From: Xiphydria camelus
Taxonomy: Eukaryota; Arthropoda; Insecta; Hymenoptera; Xiphydriidae
NCBI GenBank assembly: GCA_963678675.1
Contig: OY783193.1
Location: forward strand, 6,207,501-6,271,500
DNA length: 64,000 bases
Direction of reading: 5' to 3'
Positions 10,721-23,136 of the stretch are shown piece after piece; positions within the stretch are counted from its first letter, which is position 1, and every line of letters starts with the position of its first letter. Made by a program: the position numbers and the translations under genes. Below the pieces are notes generated by a model. That model searched no databases and was not told where the DNA came from. It saw nothing but the letters and a program-made list of their open reading frames with translations.

Positions 10721-13700
10721 TGCAACATTTACCTCGCGGTGTTAGCGCGAATCTCGAGACTGATGCTTGCTTCGGTTTGCATACTTGTATATCTGGTTAT
10801 TTCGGAGGGAAAAGGCAGCGGAGAATCATAAAATATATATATATATATATGGCGACAGAGGGAGACGGGAGTAATTGCGAGTAAACGTTCCATCGTTCCC
10901 TGCTGCCTTTTCCCACCGCAATAACCAGACGAGCAGAAGGGAGCGCGGACGTCGAATTAAGTAACGTTGCACGGTTGAGGGAAAGTTGATTCGTGGGTTA
11001 AACTCGCGCGATGACTGCTGTGTTGACACGAGAAAAGCACGCTGCTCAATTTATACACCCGCCGTCTTATTCACTTTATCAGTGAACTGATCAAATATTT
11101 GAAAGTTAAGATATCCATGTCGTTTTATGTGTTTATTTATTAGAAACCGAAGAAAAATTATGAGAATTTTGGAGAAATTAAGATTGAACTAATGACGTTT
11201 CAGAACTCACAAGATACGTTGTATAACTGTATATGTTATTTAAAAAGACAGGTTAACCCATTTTCATTTACCTTCTATAGATTTACATATAATTAAACTT
11301 TTCGACAATAGTCTATATATAACTTTGATTTAAATACTTCCCTTGACTCCTCTTTCCGTTCATAAGGAATACCCCATTGTAATAATATTAGAAGCAGTAG
11401 TGTAAAGCTCAAAATTCTGCAACACCCCCACCAATTCCAGAAGTTAAAAAACCTTCTTCCCATAAAATAAAATATAAAACCTTCAGAGATACATCGATAT
11501 TGTCAATACAAATTGAATTAACCGATATTTCAAAAAAGACCTTTTATAATTTTAACGACGGATGATCGTCGGAAGGCAAAGAAGCGAGGCCGGAAAAGCG
11601 CAGAGTCCTCGTAAACGGAAAATCTCAGGCGAGGTGCAATAATGAAATGAATGGTCATTGAACGAAACGACGATGGCTCGGTACTAACATTTCTGTGGCA
11701 GTTAGTCGAGAGTACAGACCAAAGGGGGGTAGTAGCTCCGCCTGCTTTCAGTATAGAGAAGAGAGAACGAGAGAGGGGGAGGGGGAGAGAGAAACCGCAG
11801 CCCACAGTCCGTTTAATTTCTGAACCAATCTGCGCCGCGGTAAAACTTTCAGCAGGTCTTATTGGACAAAACATTCCAATCTGGCGTCATTAATTTATAT
11901 TGGTTCGACGCTGCAAGAACCTTGGGCCACTCGGAGCCTCTCGCGGGAGAAAAGCTCTTCCCAAGGCGTGCAGCCCACGGATTCGTTCCCGGCGGCGGAG
12001 ACAGTTCGGACATCAGAAAAAGCGCGGATTCGTCGTCAGTCGTGGCGAGAAATAGTCAATCACGACTAGGACATTCCCCCGGGGGTTTCGGACCACGGGA
12101 AATATAAATCGACCGTAAGGAGTAACGGGGCGAGAAATCCGGAGCATCGAACCGGTCGCGATTCTATATTTCTTTCCACTTCGAGATGTGAACTCAATTC
12201 ACTCGCGAGGCAATAACCGAACTAACGGGATATATAATTCGAGTTATCATATTATACTTCGCTCAGACTTCGGACGAAACTTCGTCCATCGCTTCGGTTG
12301 GTCTTTGACAAATTTATACCCGTTAGTCTTTTCATGGCCAACTTGAGAATCAAATCACTACTTATATTTCATTAGTAGTAAGGTTTTGCAGTTTTGCGAC
12401 AAGACAAATACAGAAAACATTTTTATTATTAAAGTGTACTCTGTATGAACCTTTTGAATGGAATACCCTTTACAAGTATTTTACGTAAATATATGTAAAC
12501 AGATAAAATAAGTTGCGCAATAAATAAATTAAAATGTTTGTTTGCGTGAAGTGGAATTGTGTGAAGGATTTTAATATACTTGTTATTTCTAACTTTGCCC
12601 CAATAAAATATAAATCGAACAGAAAGTGCAACAGGGAGAATCTCTTGTTTCCACTTCAAGATATGTGTCCAACTTTCCATCGAGACAATGCTCCAAATAA
12701 CGAGATGATTCTATTTACGTTCAGCCTCTGTGAGGTTCGGTGAATAGGGTTCCTCGGGGGACAGCTGCGGGAAATCGACTCGAGTTGTTAGCTCGCTTCT
12801 TGGCTCGGTTAGTCTTTGATCAATAATTGCAGTAGAGATATTTCCTGAGGGGGTGCGCTTCGAAACTGTATTCAAATTTAATTGGCAGTTTTAAGGGAGA
12901 AATGATGCAGTTTCAGTTGTGCGTAATACTCGACTCACGTTCATATACCAGTAATATTATAGTTTTGTATTACATGATATTGCATTGCAAAGGTACAGGA
13001 TTTACAGCGTGTTAATTACAACTTCCACGATGCTTATATAATTATAATATAACAGCGTAAAAATTACGCATCGTATTATATCAAAGTTATGTAAATAAGT
13101 GATATTCATAACACAGAGGAATAAGAAACGCATGTTACAATTGCGACGCATGTCTTCAGAAAACAGGCGATCGTCGATGCAATTAACGTCGTAAAGAGAA
13201 TTTATGATACTTATATAATATATAATACCTACAATAATTTTTTGAATTATGACCGCTACCAAATTTTAAAAACCCTCGTCACTGCACCTTCCGCGGCACA
13301 GTTCCTCGCGTAGACGCAACGACGCGAAAAAGAAGTGGCGACGGACCGGCGGCTCCGTTCGAGGGCTCTCCTTTGTCAATATTACGACTAAACGCGGAGA
13401 ATTTCATTATGCGCGGACGTTTGAGGGATCGTGGGTTTCGACCGAGCTCGAGGATCCTCTTGCACAACGAAATAAGAGTCGTTACCGAACACGGGTCGTC
13501 GCGTCGACGTGCCCGCTCGCCGAGCAGTGACGAAGTAACGTAGGTCCCAACATACCACCACCCCCTTTTGTTTGCATCGTGCCGGCAGTTACCCCTGGAC
13601 TCGCTTCCAACCCTTCTCGCCTCGCCCCTCCGTCGCTGCAGTTCACTTCCGAGCCGCGGACTCTGGTTTCCTTCCCTCCCTCCCACCCCCTCCCTCGCCC

Positions 13701-15343
13701 CTTTCAGAAGTTACTCTCCAACCCCTTCAGCGCTTCTCCCATTTCCAAACTCCCCGTTCTCGCTATAATATTACGTACAAGTTGGTTCGCGGTAATTATA
13801 GCGGGCCAAACTTATTCCTCCTCAAATATTTACTCCGCGGCAAGTTGGCTATCTTCAAAGATACGATCCTCGTGTTCTCGGACGAGACCCAGGTGGACCT
13901 TTAACCTCCCACTTCCCTTCCCCTTTCTCCAATCACCCTGTCGACCGTGTCGATCGAATTAACCCTTAACTGGGCGCGCGGTGTCTCCGGGGCGCCAGGC
14001 GAATTAAAATTACGATATTTTTTATTGAAACTATTACATTTCGCGCGCTAAAACGTCGTGTATTCTTTAAACAATTATTCTCTTCAGTGCGTAACAATTC
14101 ATTTCGAAATTAAAACTTCGAATATTCCAAACGCTTTATCTCCGAGGTTACGACATGTAATAGGAAAACGAAAGGTTATACTATCAGAAAATTGAATTCT
14201 CCATAAAATTGTTCTCCGTGATTTTTTATATTTCTCTTATTTCATGAGATATTACAGATTTTTTTTATACGCTCGAGCGCGTCACTCAGTGTCTCGGTAT
14301 AGCAAACGCATCTAGTAGAAGGTTAAAATCGCGATCTGTGCAGTGATTCGAAGTATACCTAAGTGATCCATTTGATGAAATCAATATCGCTCTAAATTCG
14401 TTATTGAAGTTAATTCTTTCTTTCTGAGAGCAAGCAGATTTTCGAAACAGACTTTTGAGAGCAGAAAGACGAGACTTATTTCGATTAAAAGAAAGGTTCG
14501 ATTCAATCATACGAGCATTTGCTCAATGGGAATGGATTTTATGAAGTTCGAATAGACGATTTCTCGGTGATGTGAAATGAAGACGAAAATAACGAGAGTG
14601 CGATGATGAGTGCGAAGTAAACAAAAATCATCAGACCCTTTAAAACGCGGAAGTGCACTTTTTAATTATCGTGCTGATAATGTGAAAGCTCTGCTATAGA
14701 AACGCAACACGATTCATCGACGAATCGGCTCCCGCGAATTGTATCGCTATACAACCCCACTATGCTTTCAAGCTACGCGAAGGGAGAAAAACCTCGGCCA
14801 GCCTCTGCGTGTGCGTGAATTCTCTGCAAAAATAAAGCTACAACCGGTTTCCCCTTGTGAACGGGAACGGGTTACAATGGAGCGAACCTGGTAATTGCAA
14901 CTGCGACTCGCGGTCGTCGGGATTTGTCTGAATAATAACGGCAACGCGTTGCATTTCCCCTGGGAAGAAGTTCTCGCGCGGATTTATCAGGCGTTACGAG
15001 ATGCGTTTCCGGGTTCCTCGAAAGAACGACGACAACGATAACGAATAAAGAAAGAGAGGGGGAGAAAGTGAGAGGGAAAGGAGGAGAGAGATAGAGAAAG
15101 GGAGATATGGCCCGCAATTTATTTTACAATCCCGACGGCATGAAGCGATAATGCGATCCGCTAATTAACGAGCGAGTCGCGACTGTCTTGTAACAACTTC
15201 TCCGCGTCAGGGATGATGAACGCGCTGAAAAGATGTTCGGAACGATTCGTGGCACGCGAGGATCCGAGGAAATGCGAGAGTGTCTCCTTACATACTTTAG
15301 AATTCGGAATTTCGAAGCCATTAAATAAGTGATTTTTCAAAGA
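10721..15343. other. No gene seen; largely non-repetitive
   Basis: GC-rich islands at 11560-12130 and 13270-13960 alternate with AT-rich DNA. ORFs overlap on both strands and lack domains. Regulatory DNA is possible but cannot be shown. Confidence 0.5.
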
Positions 15344-15765
15344 TTAAAAATTGTCTGGTTTACTTACGTTTTATAAAATTTTATAATTGAATAGTATATG
15401 TATACTTTTCGAAAATTAACATTGCATCTTAATTATTATGATTGATCATAAAGTTTGCTACATTTAAAATTATTAATAATAGTGTGGCTTTAATTAGGAA
15501 TAGAAATTAAATCATTATCATGATTGTATTACACAGTTAATGTATTAGTACTGATTATAATTTAGAATAAGAGTCTTGTGTGTGAGATTACAAATTGTCT
15601 GGTTCGCTGGTGTTTTATGAAAGTGTATAATTGAATGGTGCATGCATACCTTTCGAAATTTAACATTGCACCTTAATTATCATGGTTGATCATAAAGTTT
15701 GCTATGTTGAAAATTATTGATGCTAGTGTGGCTTTAATTAGGAATAAAAATTAAATTAATTTTTT
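15344..15765 (+). repeat. Tandem duplication, two units about 247 bp apart
   Basis: The unit beginning AAAATTGTCTGGTTTACTTA (15345) recurs as ACAAATTGTCTGGTTCGCTG (15590). Matching words in order include TATAATTGAAT, CTTAATTAT, TTGATCATAAAGTTTGCTA and TAGTGTGGCTTTAATTAGG. Identity is roughly 80 to 85% by eye, so the duplication is not recent. There is no coding potential. Confidence 0.85.
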
Positions 15766-16979
15766 TCATTGCTGCACGCATAGACCATTCTATTTTATTT
15801 TTATCTCGGCGCGCATAATTTTATGTAGCACATGTATACGCATATAGATTTACGAGCGTGATCATTAAAGTTCTCTCGGTATGCTAGTAACTGTGTAGTT
15901 ATAGCTGCCCTTTTGCAAGGTGCTTGACACGGTTGACGGATACCTCCAGGCGTTGCAGATTAAAATTTTCCATCACACATTAAAGCTCTACTCTCTTTCC
16001 CTTCCTTTTTTCTCTCGCCCTGAAAATCCAGGCTTCACTTTCCTTTTTTTTAAATACTTTTTTTTTAATAAATTTTTTAAACGTAATGGAAATACACAGG
16101 ACTCGAGAAAAATGATTTTCAAATTTTAAATAAGAACTGAGAGGGAGTAAATCAAATCAGTAGAGAAAAGTTTTAGAATACCAGTATTAAAATTAAACTT
16201 AAACGAATGAGTTTCTACGAAATATGTAGCTACTTCCCTCCTATTCACATGATCATGAATAACACTTTACATTTTTTATCTCAGTACAACAGCAACAGAG
16301 AAATATCGACTACAATTATTACTGATACAATGACAATGCGATATAAATACATCATAAATTAATTGTCATGCGTAGGCACTAATTATTATGCTTATAATTG
16401 ATATAAAAGGAAAGGTTTTAACTAATCGTTTTGCGTTGCTGCCTTTAATTTTCGAAAAATCCAGTTAAATATAACAAATGAATTTACCAGTACGCGAGTA
16501 AGTATACAGATTTCCACGCGATGGCAATATATGCACACTCTCATCAGTTACATACGTGGGTTTAAATAAACGACTAGAGCACGGCGGTGTCACGAAACTC
16601 CTATCTATGTATCTTCCCTGTTCCCCAGTAGACAGCTCGTGTCGACGAAGCAAAAAAAATATTTCAGGGAACACACAGCAGCGTGGGTCCTTGTCGAGTA
16701 GAGATAATACATATAACGCGAAAGCAGCGGGCTAAAAGTTCGTCGGTTTTAGGAACCGCGTGCGCGCACAGTGTTGTTTGTCCGGTTTCTAGGCAGAGTC
16801 GTTAGCATTGCAAATGTCTTAGCGGCTTTATCGCGTGATTATACGGAAACAGAGACGGGACTACCTGCGACGGTTCATTATCAAATCAGCGTGACGAAGT
16901 TCGATATTTTTTCTGATGCATATTGTGTATTTTTTATCGGATGATCCGAGATACGGGATTCTCAATTTGCAGTCACACT
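15766..16979. other. No gene seen
   Basis: AT-rich, with T and A runs near 16040-16080. No repeat family or exon was recognised. Confidence 0.5.
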
Positions 16980-17243
16980 GAAAAAAATAACCTGGTCAAT
17001 TTAATGAAAATTCTGTAGACTATAATTGAATTGTTTTGTGAAATATGGATCCTCTCCATTTGTGTGTTTAGTTAAACTGACTATTTTCTAGTTAGAATAA
17101 CTATACATGTGGTTGGAACAACGAAACATGTAGTTAGAATTACTAAATATTTCATTCAATTTACTAGAATTTTGGTTAGAAATAACTAAACTCGTTTAAC
17201 CAGATGCGTTTTGTCATTTTAACCAAGTTATTCTTCTCAGTGT
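16980..17243 (+). mobile_element. CACTGAG-end MITE, family A
   Basis: It begins ACTGAAAAAAATAACCTGG and ends CCAAGTTATTCTTCTCAGTG. The inside carries ATATGGATCCTCTCCATTTG and repeated GTTAGAATAACTAAA-type words. It stands 37 bp before another MITE. Confidence 0.8.
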
Positions 17244-17586
17244 AGAGTGCGCAATGAAGAAGCTCTTATGCGTTTATTATACCAAGAAAACAGTTTATTA
17301 ATGGTTAATAAATGTAATTTCAAATACGGCGTAGTAAATATTTTGTTAGGACAAAAAATTTACGTTGATCGTTAAAATGTTTATTTCATTCAAATAGTTG
17401 CTTCAAAGCACTTAATTGTGCCGAATAAATATTGTAATAATTATTAGCGAATATTTACTTGATCCAATAAAACGTTTATTTCGCTGTGGCGACCCGTCGC
17501 GCTTCGGCGCCCTGCCGCCAGGTGGCGCCGACCCTCGACCCCACGGCTCTCGGCTTCTCGTTAGTGGTCCAACAACGGGCAAGTTC

Positions 17587-17594
17587 TATATAAG
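17587..17594 (+). promoter_or_regulatory. TATA box upstream of the hammerhead
   Basis: TATATAAG lies 41 bases before the ribozyme. A start about 25-30 bases downstream would fall near TCTCACC (17611-17617), placing the ribozyme at the very 5' end of the transcript. Confidence 0.6.
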
Positions 17595-17627
17595 ACCGCA
17601 ACTGCCCGTTTCTCACCGAGGACCACA

Positions 17628-17697
17628 GAGCGTCTAAGGCAGGAGTCGGCCTAGCCTTACTGACGAGTCCACAGGCCGAGTCCGGGACGAAACGCTC
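17628..17697 (+). ncRNA. Type III hammerhead self-cleaving ribozyme
   Basis: Every conserved part is present. Stem III pairs GAGCGT (17628-17633) with ACGCTC (17692-17697), 6 bp, open at both ends. The cleavage nucleotide is C17634, in the context GUC. Stem I pairs TAAGGC (17635-17640) with GCCTTA (17654-17659). The core CUGACGA is 17660-17666. Stem II pairs GTCC (17667-17670) with GGAC (17685-17688). The GAA of the core plus A15.1 follow at 17689-17692. Loop I (TCGGCCT, 17646-17652) and loop II (AGGCCGA, 17673-17679) are perfectly complementary over 7 nt, consistent with the loop-loop contact that natural hammerheads need. Cleavage would fall between 17634 and 17635. Confidence 0.88.
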
Positions 17698-17778
17698 CGC
17701 CGAGTAGATGGCGTCCACATCCTTTTCGCCATATCGAAACCATCATTTATAAGTTACAAATAAACTTTTCTCTTGGTA

Positions 17779-20186
17779 CAGGGTTGATCGAAATTATCAT
17801 TCGTACTTACGCGTCTCCAACGTCAAGCATCCTCGACTACATCGCGCGGATGTTACTTCATATTTTTCGGGTAGTTTATAAAGCTTCCATTACAATTGAT
17901 TGGAACCGATAAATTGCGATAAAACCTCACAAATTTTTCGCCACCCGAGCTGCAGTAAAGCTCGATATATTCGCGTTTCCCGACGTATGCACATTCTCTT
18001 CCCTATCGTCGTGATTTCGAGCGGAAGGAAATCGTTCGGACGTCAGGTCTTGCGTTGGAAAATCTGACGAAAGCGCTTATCGACGTGCCTCTTAAATTTT
18101 TCATGGAAATCATTTTCCCACCACACCACCAGGGACACGTGAGAAATCTCGACCCCGGAGCTCAAGGGGTAAGTGGCTCGCGGAGACAGCTTGCAGACTC
18201 AGCGCTGGGACAAAAGCGAAAAAGCTCCCGCGGCATCGCGGTCCATTAGCATATAGAGCTCGACGAAGTGTGCTCGAATAGGCAATTTTTCGAGAAGATT
18301 AATGTATTAATTAGGCGGGGACGGAAGTAGGGGCTGGTGCGCGCGGCGGTTGACGCGCGTCGGAATTTTCCCTGCCGCTGTTCCGCTGATTTTTAACCCG
18401 ATTTCCGTGGAAATTTTTCGAAACTCTTATATTGCATATTTTCTCGTGCAGTTTCTACATAATTTTTTTCAGAAAGAAGCTTCGTAAAATTACTGTTATT
18501 TGAAATTCTTATTATTTTAGTAATACTTGATTATCGGGTGGGTTCGATTTTTTGAGAGTTCTTATCATATTTACGAAGTCTCGTAATTCGTTTTGTTGCT
18601 ATCACAAAATGGTCATCGTATATATGTACCGGCCCGAGGATACGAGAAACTCTAACGCTAACTCTCTTTAACTGTAATCTAATTTTACAACGACCACTAC
18701 CGCTCCTCACCCCACTCCTCTCTCTATCTGCTCGCATTTGTAAACAGAACATGCACCGCGTGCGCAATATAAACCGTATTCCGACAGAGAGCCCGCGCCG
18801 ACCTCTTAAAGTCCTCTGAACCGAGATGAAAGATAAACGAACGCCGCCTCGGCGATTTTCCGGTAGTTGCGGAAATTTCCGAAATGTCGAAATTGAATTA
18901 TCAGAGAGAGAGAGAATCTCTATTCAAATCACCTCTAACTTTACTCTAATCCTTAATATACCTGATTCAGCGTATACTCGCGGATAACGCGCGTCGTTAT
19001 TCGCCGGAGACACGCGGACGAAAAAGAATACAGAGGCAAAAAACGACGATACGACGAGATTGGGAGTTACGTCGCGACGAGCCGTAAAGCGCATAGAGGT
19101 GCAGCACAGCGCGCACGATACCGACAAAGAGGAAACGAGCCGTAGCAGCAGCGGCGACGGAGGTATAGAGAGAGGACCGTCGTTTGCCGGCTGCTGATTT
19201 GCCGCCTGTCAATCGCGCCCACTTTGTCGCTCGCGCGGCGCATGTAATGTTCGCAGATAACGAGAACGCGCGCGGGGTCGTGTCGTGCGATGCGCGGTGA
19301 ATGTGAGGACGGGGAGATAAAAATGGAAAAAATTATAGAACTTTGTCGAGGTCTCCGATGTCTCTATCCAGAGAGCGCCGCTCTTCGCTGTTACATACGT
19401 CTATATTGTGTCTGTGGCACCGAGTCACGATGCAGCTGCGTTAGAAACGTTTATTCGTATATCGGATATCGATACGATGATGCGATAGTCGGCCTTTTGT
19501 GGGAGACGCGAAAATCGCGCGGCTGTTGACGCTGAAAGTGCACTCGCGGTCGGGGCAGATGACGACGGTGGATTGCGTTGTGATCGATTAACAGAAAATT
19601 GTGTCTTCGACTTTTTACAGTACTTTTATTTGGGGAACGACCTTCGTCTTACGTATTTTTTGGTTTTTTGGCGAGTTTTTCAATAAATAAATTGTGCAGG
19701 CAGGGAATGGCAATATATTAAGGTTTTTCTTTTATACAGCCCAGATTGGGGGAATCCCACTTTATACGTACGGTACAATTTCATACCGCAGGCCGCAGGT
19801 GTAGATACTCTACCGCAAATGTGAGAATCCTTTCGATCGATTGTTAACTTCTTCGACGTAGACACATTTGCCACCACTTTTACGAGTCGTTACGAGTACG
19901 ACGTGTAGATTATTTATTAGCTCCCCACTATCGTCGTTTATCGAATTCCCTATTACATACATACTCGTAGATATTTATATCCTTCTGCGAGCACATCCTT
20001 CCTTTCTCTCTCATTCACCTCATTATACCGAAGTACACTCATCGGTCTTTCAAATCTACGAATTCATAAAATCGATATGTATACATGATCACCCCTCATC
20101 TTTCCCTATTTGTTCAAGTGCCTCCATATGGCGCAGATTTTCGAGAATTTCTTATCGAGATTCTCCCCCTTGATCGCTCTCTAAAT
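17779..20186. other. No gene seen
   Basis: It is GC-richer at 18100-18370 and 18770-19560, with abundant CpG. Short ORFs on both strands carry no domain. Confidence 0.5.
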
Positions 20187-20438
20187 ACTCTGAGAGAAAA
20201 ATTTCGTAGAATCAACTGAACGTTTATTTGTGTATTACTAACTAAGTATTGCATTGCCTCGAGTAATATTTATATTTATCTCAATAAAATATTTTATTTG
20301 CTCAAGTTGATATATTTTATTGAAAAAACTAGGTTGTCGGGATAAATATATAAGTATTACGCGTGTTAATAAAACATTAAGTTAGTAATCTACAAATAAA
20401 CGGTTGGCTGATTCTACGAAATTTTTTTTTCAATGTAT
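20187..20438. mobile_element. MITE with about 55-bp inverted ends
   Basis: AAATTTCGTAGAATCAACTG and AACGTTTATTTGTGTATTAC on the left are mirrored by GTAATCTACAAATAAACGGT and CTGATTCTACGAAATTTTTT on the right. Confidence 0.8.
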
Positions 20439-20566
20439 ACCAGTTTTGATAAGTGGCTACCATTTCAATGGATAATTAGAGACCAAGGATGAGATCTTTT
20501 TTTAGGGATAAATGTAAATTTAAGCACGAGATGTCAAAAAAAAGAAGAAAATCTAAACAGAATATA

Positions 20567-20970
20567 GTCCAACCTCGATTATCTGAACTAATTAGAACCG
20601 GACCACGTTTAGATGATCAAAAGTTCGAATAACTGCACAAGTATTTCGCAGTCTGGGACTAAACAACGGAGAGCATGAATTTTATATAGAAGTATTTTTT
20701 TATTCACTTAAAAAATATAAAATCACTAGATATGATGTATGTACAATGTAGTACAATACATAGTTAAAAATTAGACGTGAACTAAGTATCTTGTAGACAT
20801 CCCAAAAAATCATAGTATAACTCCATTTCTGTAGAATCAGCGATACTAGATGTTTAAAAAAAGAAAAGTCGTACTTGTATTTCAAAAGTGACACGATTAA
20901 AAAAATTATAATTTAGTTCAAATAATCGGATGGATTCGGTACAGAAGCTTTAGGATAATTAATGTTCGAC
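20567..20970. mobile_element. pogo/Tigger-like element, decayed
   Basis: GTCCAACCTCGATTATCTGAAC on the left, after TATA, is mirrored by GGATAATTAATGTTCGAC before TATA. Further inside lies AGTTCAAATAATCGGATGG. It is non-coding. Confidence 0.65.
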
Positions 20971-21565
20971 TATATCATGTACAATTCCGCAGTTATTATA
21001 GTGATACTCAAGTATAGTTTCACACTCGAGACCCGCGATTAATATGAGTTTTGCATAGCGAAACCTACTTAATCCCCAGGCCTGTTTTTCGCGCGAAGAC
21101 GGGGGCGGGTGTTGCAGCTTGAAAATTACATAACCATGTAAATTGATAATTAACGACCCAACGTGACCAGCGCACGAGTCTCCGCGGCCAAAAAGCGACG
21201 AGGGATCTTCGCCAAACGATCCCCTCTTTCCTCCCTACATCCGGAAAGGGTCGTGCGAGTTCGTCGAACGCCACCAGCAGTGTTTTCTTTCGCTAGCTAC
21301 TCTTACTTTGCTCCTCCCCACGTATCTCAAAGTGATTCGATACTCTGTACGATGGAAGTTTTCCTGATAGATAGATTTTGATGCATACAAATGTGTATTT
21401 TTCACCATCGCACCCCTCCTGCTGCCGATATTGTTCCACCCTCTGGAACAGGGGTAGCGGAGGGACCTCGAATAAGGCGCGTGGGTGCGTTGAATATAAG
21501 AATTCGCGCGGAATGGAGGTTCTCTGATGTTCTTTCCATCATGAATTGAAAGAGGAAGGCGCAAC

Positions 21566-21586
21566 GGGGGGGGGGGGGGGGGGGGG
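21566..21586. repeat. Poly-G tract, 21 bases
   Basis: Twenty-one G in a row, with quadruplex potential. Confidence 0.95.
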
Positions 21587-21679
21587 ACGAGGGATGTAGA
21601 TATCGAGATGAAGAATTGATAAAAGTCGCGTCGAAGTTTTCCGCTCGCTTTCCTTCTTCCTGTTCCATGGAAAGACTGG

Positions 21680-21892
21680 TACCGGTAATTTTTACTGTAT
21701 TTACAATAAAAGGATTTTTCGATGTTTTTACAGTGGGGTAGAGTAATTTTTCTTTTGAAAATATTTAATCGGGATAGTTTACATTACAATTTACTAGTTT
21801 CTAAGGAAAAATTGTTCTTTAGCATAGTAGGAACATTTGAAAACCCTCATATGTATCTCTTTTATTGTAAATACAGTAAAATTTACTGGTAT
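21680..21892. mobile_element. MITE, ends TTTTACTGTATTTACAATAAAAG, copy 1
   Basis: CTGTATTTACAATAAAAG near the left end is mirrored by CTTTTATTGTAAATACAG near the right end. The sister copy is 33720-33951. Confidence 0.8.
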
Positions 21893-22928
21893 CTGTTTTC
21901 CGCGTTTCATCCCTCTTCATGGGTAGATTCGATTCGCAGGTTAGATTCGCGAGATTAATTGAGAATTGACTCTTTATAGATCTCGCAATTGCATGACGCA
22001 AGATAAATAAGTAATTTTTTAATCGGAGAACATTTATTTACACGAACGAAGTATCATTAATTTCCCATGTCCAAATATACATGAATTAACTATAAATAAA
22101 CTATTTCTCGGCACGTTTGCGTCACCCGGAGATTTCATCGAAATCTATATATCCTAAGTATATAAAAGAAAGAAACATCGCGCAACGTCACGCGTTTAAT
22201 CCTATTACGTGTCTCTTTAATTACCAAGTGGTGACGGGGGTAAAAACGCCCGTTCGCGACGCGAAGAAGGCGTCGCCGAAGAAATCCATGTCACGTCGCG
22301 AAGTGAAGAATCGAGGTAGGAGAAATCGAGCTGCGCAAACGCGAGAGAAAACACGCCTCGATGCACTGACGACGGGCCTTAATCGAATATGCAACGAGCG
22401 CGCTACCCTATACGCGATCGCGCGTTGCGGGAACGACTGTCTGGCGATGGAAATGCGATTTGAATATCGGTGCAGTTGTTGTTTCTGTAAAGACTAGACG
22501 CGATCACACGAAGTGTTGCACTTGGCTTTTGAAGTAAAACTGAATTTGCAGAGAAAGTAAATGTGTAATTCGAAGTATTCTAGTGTTACACTATCATATA
22601 GCAATGTTATAGGTGGATTGATAACAAAAATTGCGGAGTTTTTCACTGCAAAATACATTCTCTAGTGAATGTTTTTCTTTCGAAGGGCGAATATTGTATT
22701 CTAAATAATTGGCTCATTTTTTACTGATCCGTTATGATGGAATAGTTTGATTGGACTATATAGGTATAGTTGTAGTAATAAAATTTTTTCGTTTCATTCG
22801 ATAAGATTCATTTTATTCGTAGATGTTAGTCAATTAAACTGCGCTGCTTTGTTAAATCAATTAAATTTACAGTTTGTTTCAACAAAAGTTTTTATCAGAC
22901 GAATAGTTGGAGTATAGTATCAAATACA

Positions 22929-23136
22929 CATTGAGAGAAAAATCGTTTAATTCAACTAAATTTTGAGACTACGGGCGGGTAACTAAATATATAGTTATTT
23001 CAACAAGTATTCAGTTGAAGCAGCTAAGTATTTGGTTACTTCAACTAAATTTTAGTTACTCAAACTACATATTTATCTAGATAACTGTATATTTGTTGGT
23101 AAAATTTACTTATATCAAATGATTTTTTCTTAGTAC
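22929..23136. mobile_element. MITE related to the CACTGAG group
   Basis: The end CATTGAGAGAAAAATCGTTT pairs with ATGATTTTTTCTTAGTACAC. The body has repeated CAACTAAAT and AACTAAATATTT-type words like family A but lacks its core motifs. Confidence 0.6.

Larger units (their letters stand above)
17485..17723 (+). mobile_element. Solo-LTR-like insertion carrying a hammerhead ribozyme
   Basis: A GC-rich insert interrupts an AT-rich MITE (17280-17778). The MITE sequence is continuous in its sister copy at 31470-31717, which defines the insert boundaries to within a few bases. The insert starts TGTGGCGACCCG and has GTCCACA at 17713-17719, so TGTGG and CCACA would be inverted LTR-type ends. TTTCGC occurs before the insert (17479-17484) and again at 17724-17729 as a possible target duplication, leaving TCCT unexplained between CCACA and the repeat. 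It contains a TATATAAG box and a complete ribozyme, and no ORF. It could be a solo LTR, or a short retrozyme-like element inserted by another route. Confidence 0.7.
17280..17778. mobile_element. MITE, family with AAAACAGTTTATT ends, interrupted
   Basis: The ends TACCAAGAAAACAGTTTATT and, inverted, AAATAAACTTTTCTCTTGGTA flank an AT-rich body. Sister copies lie at 858-1092, 30731-31012 and 31470-31717. The hammerhead-bearing insert splits the right half. Confidence 0.75.
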
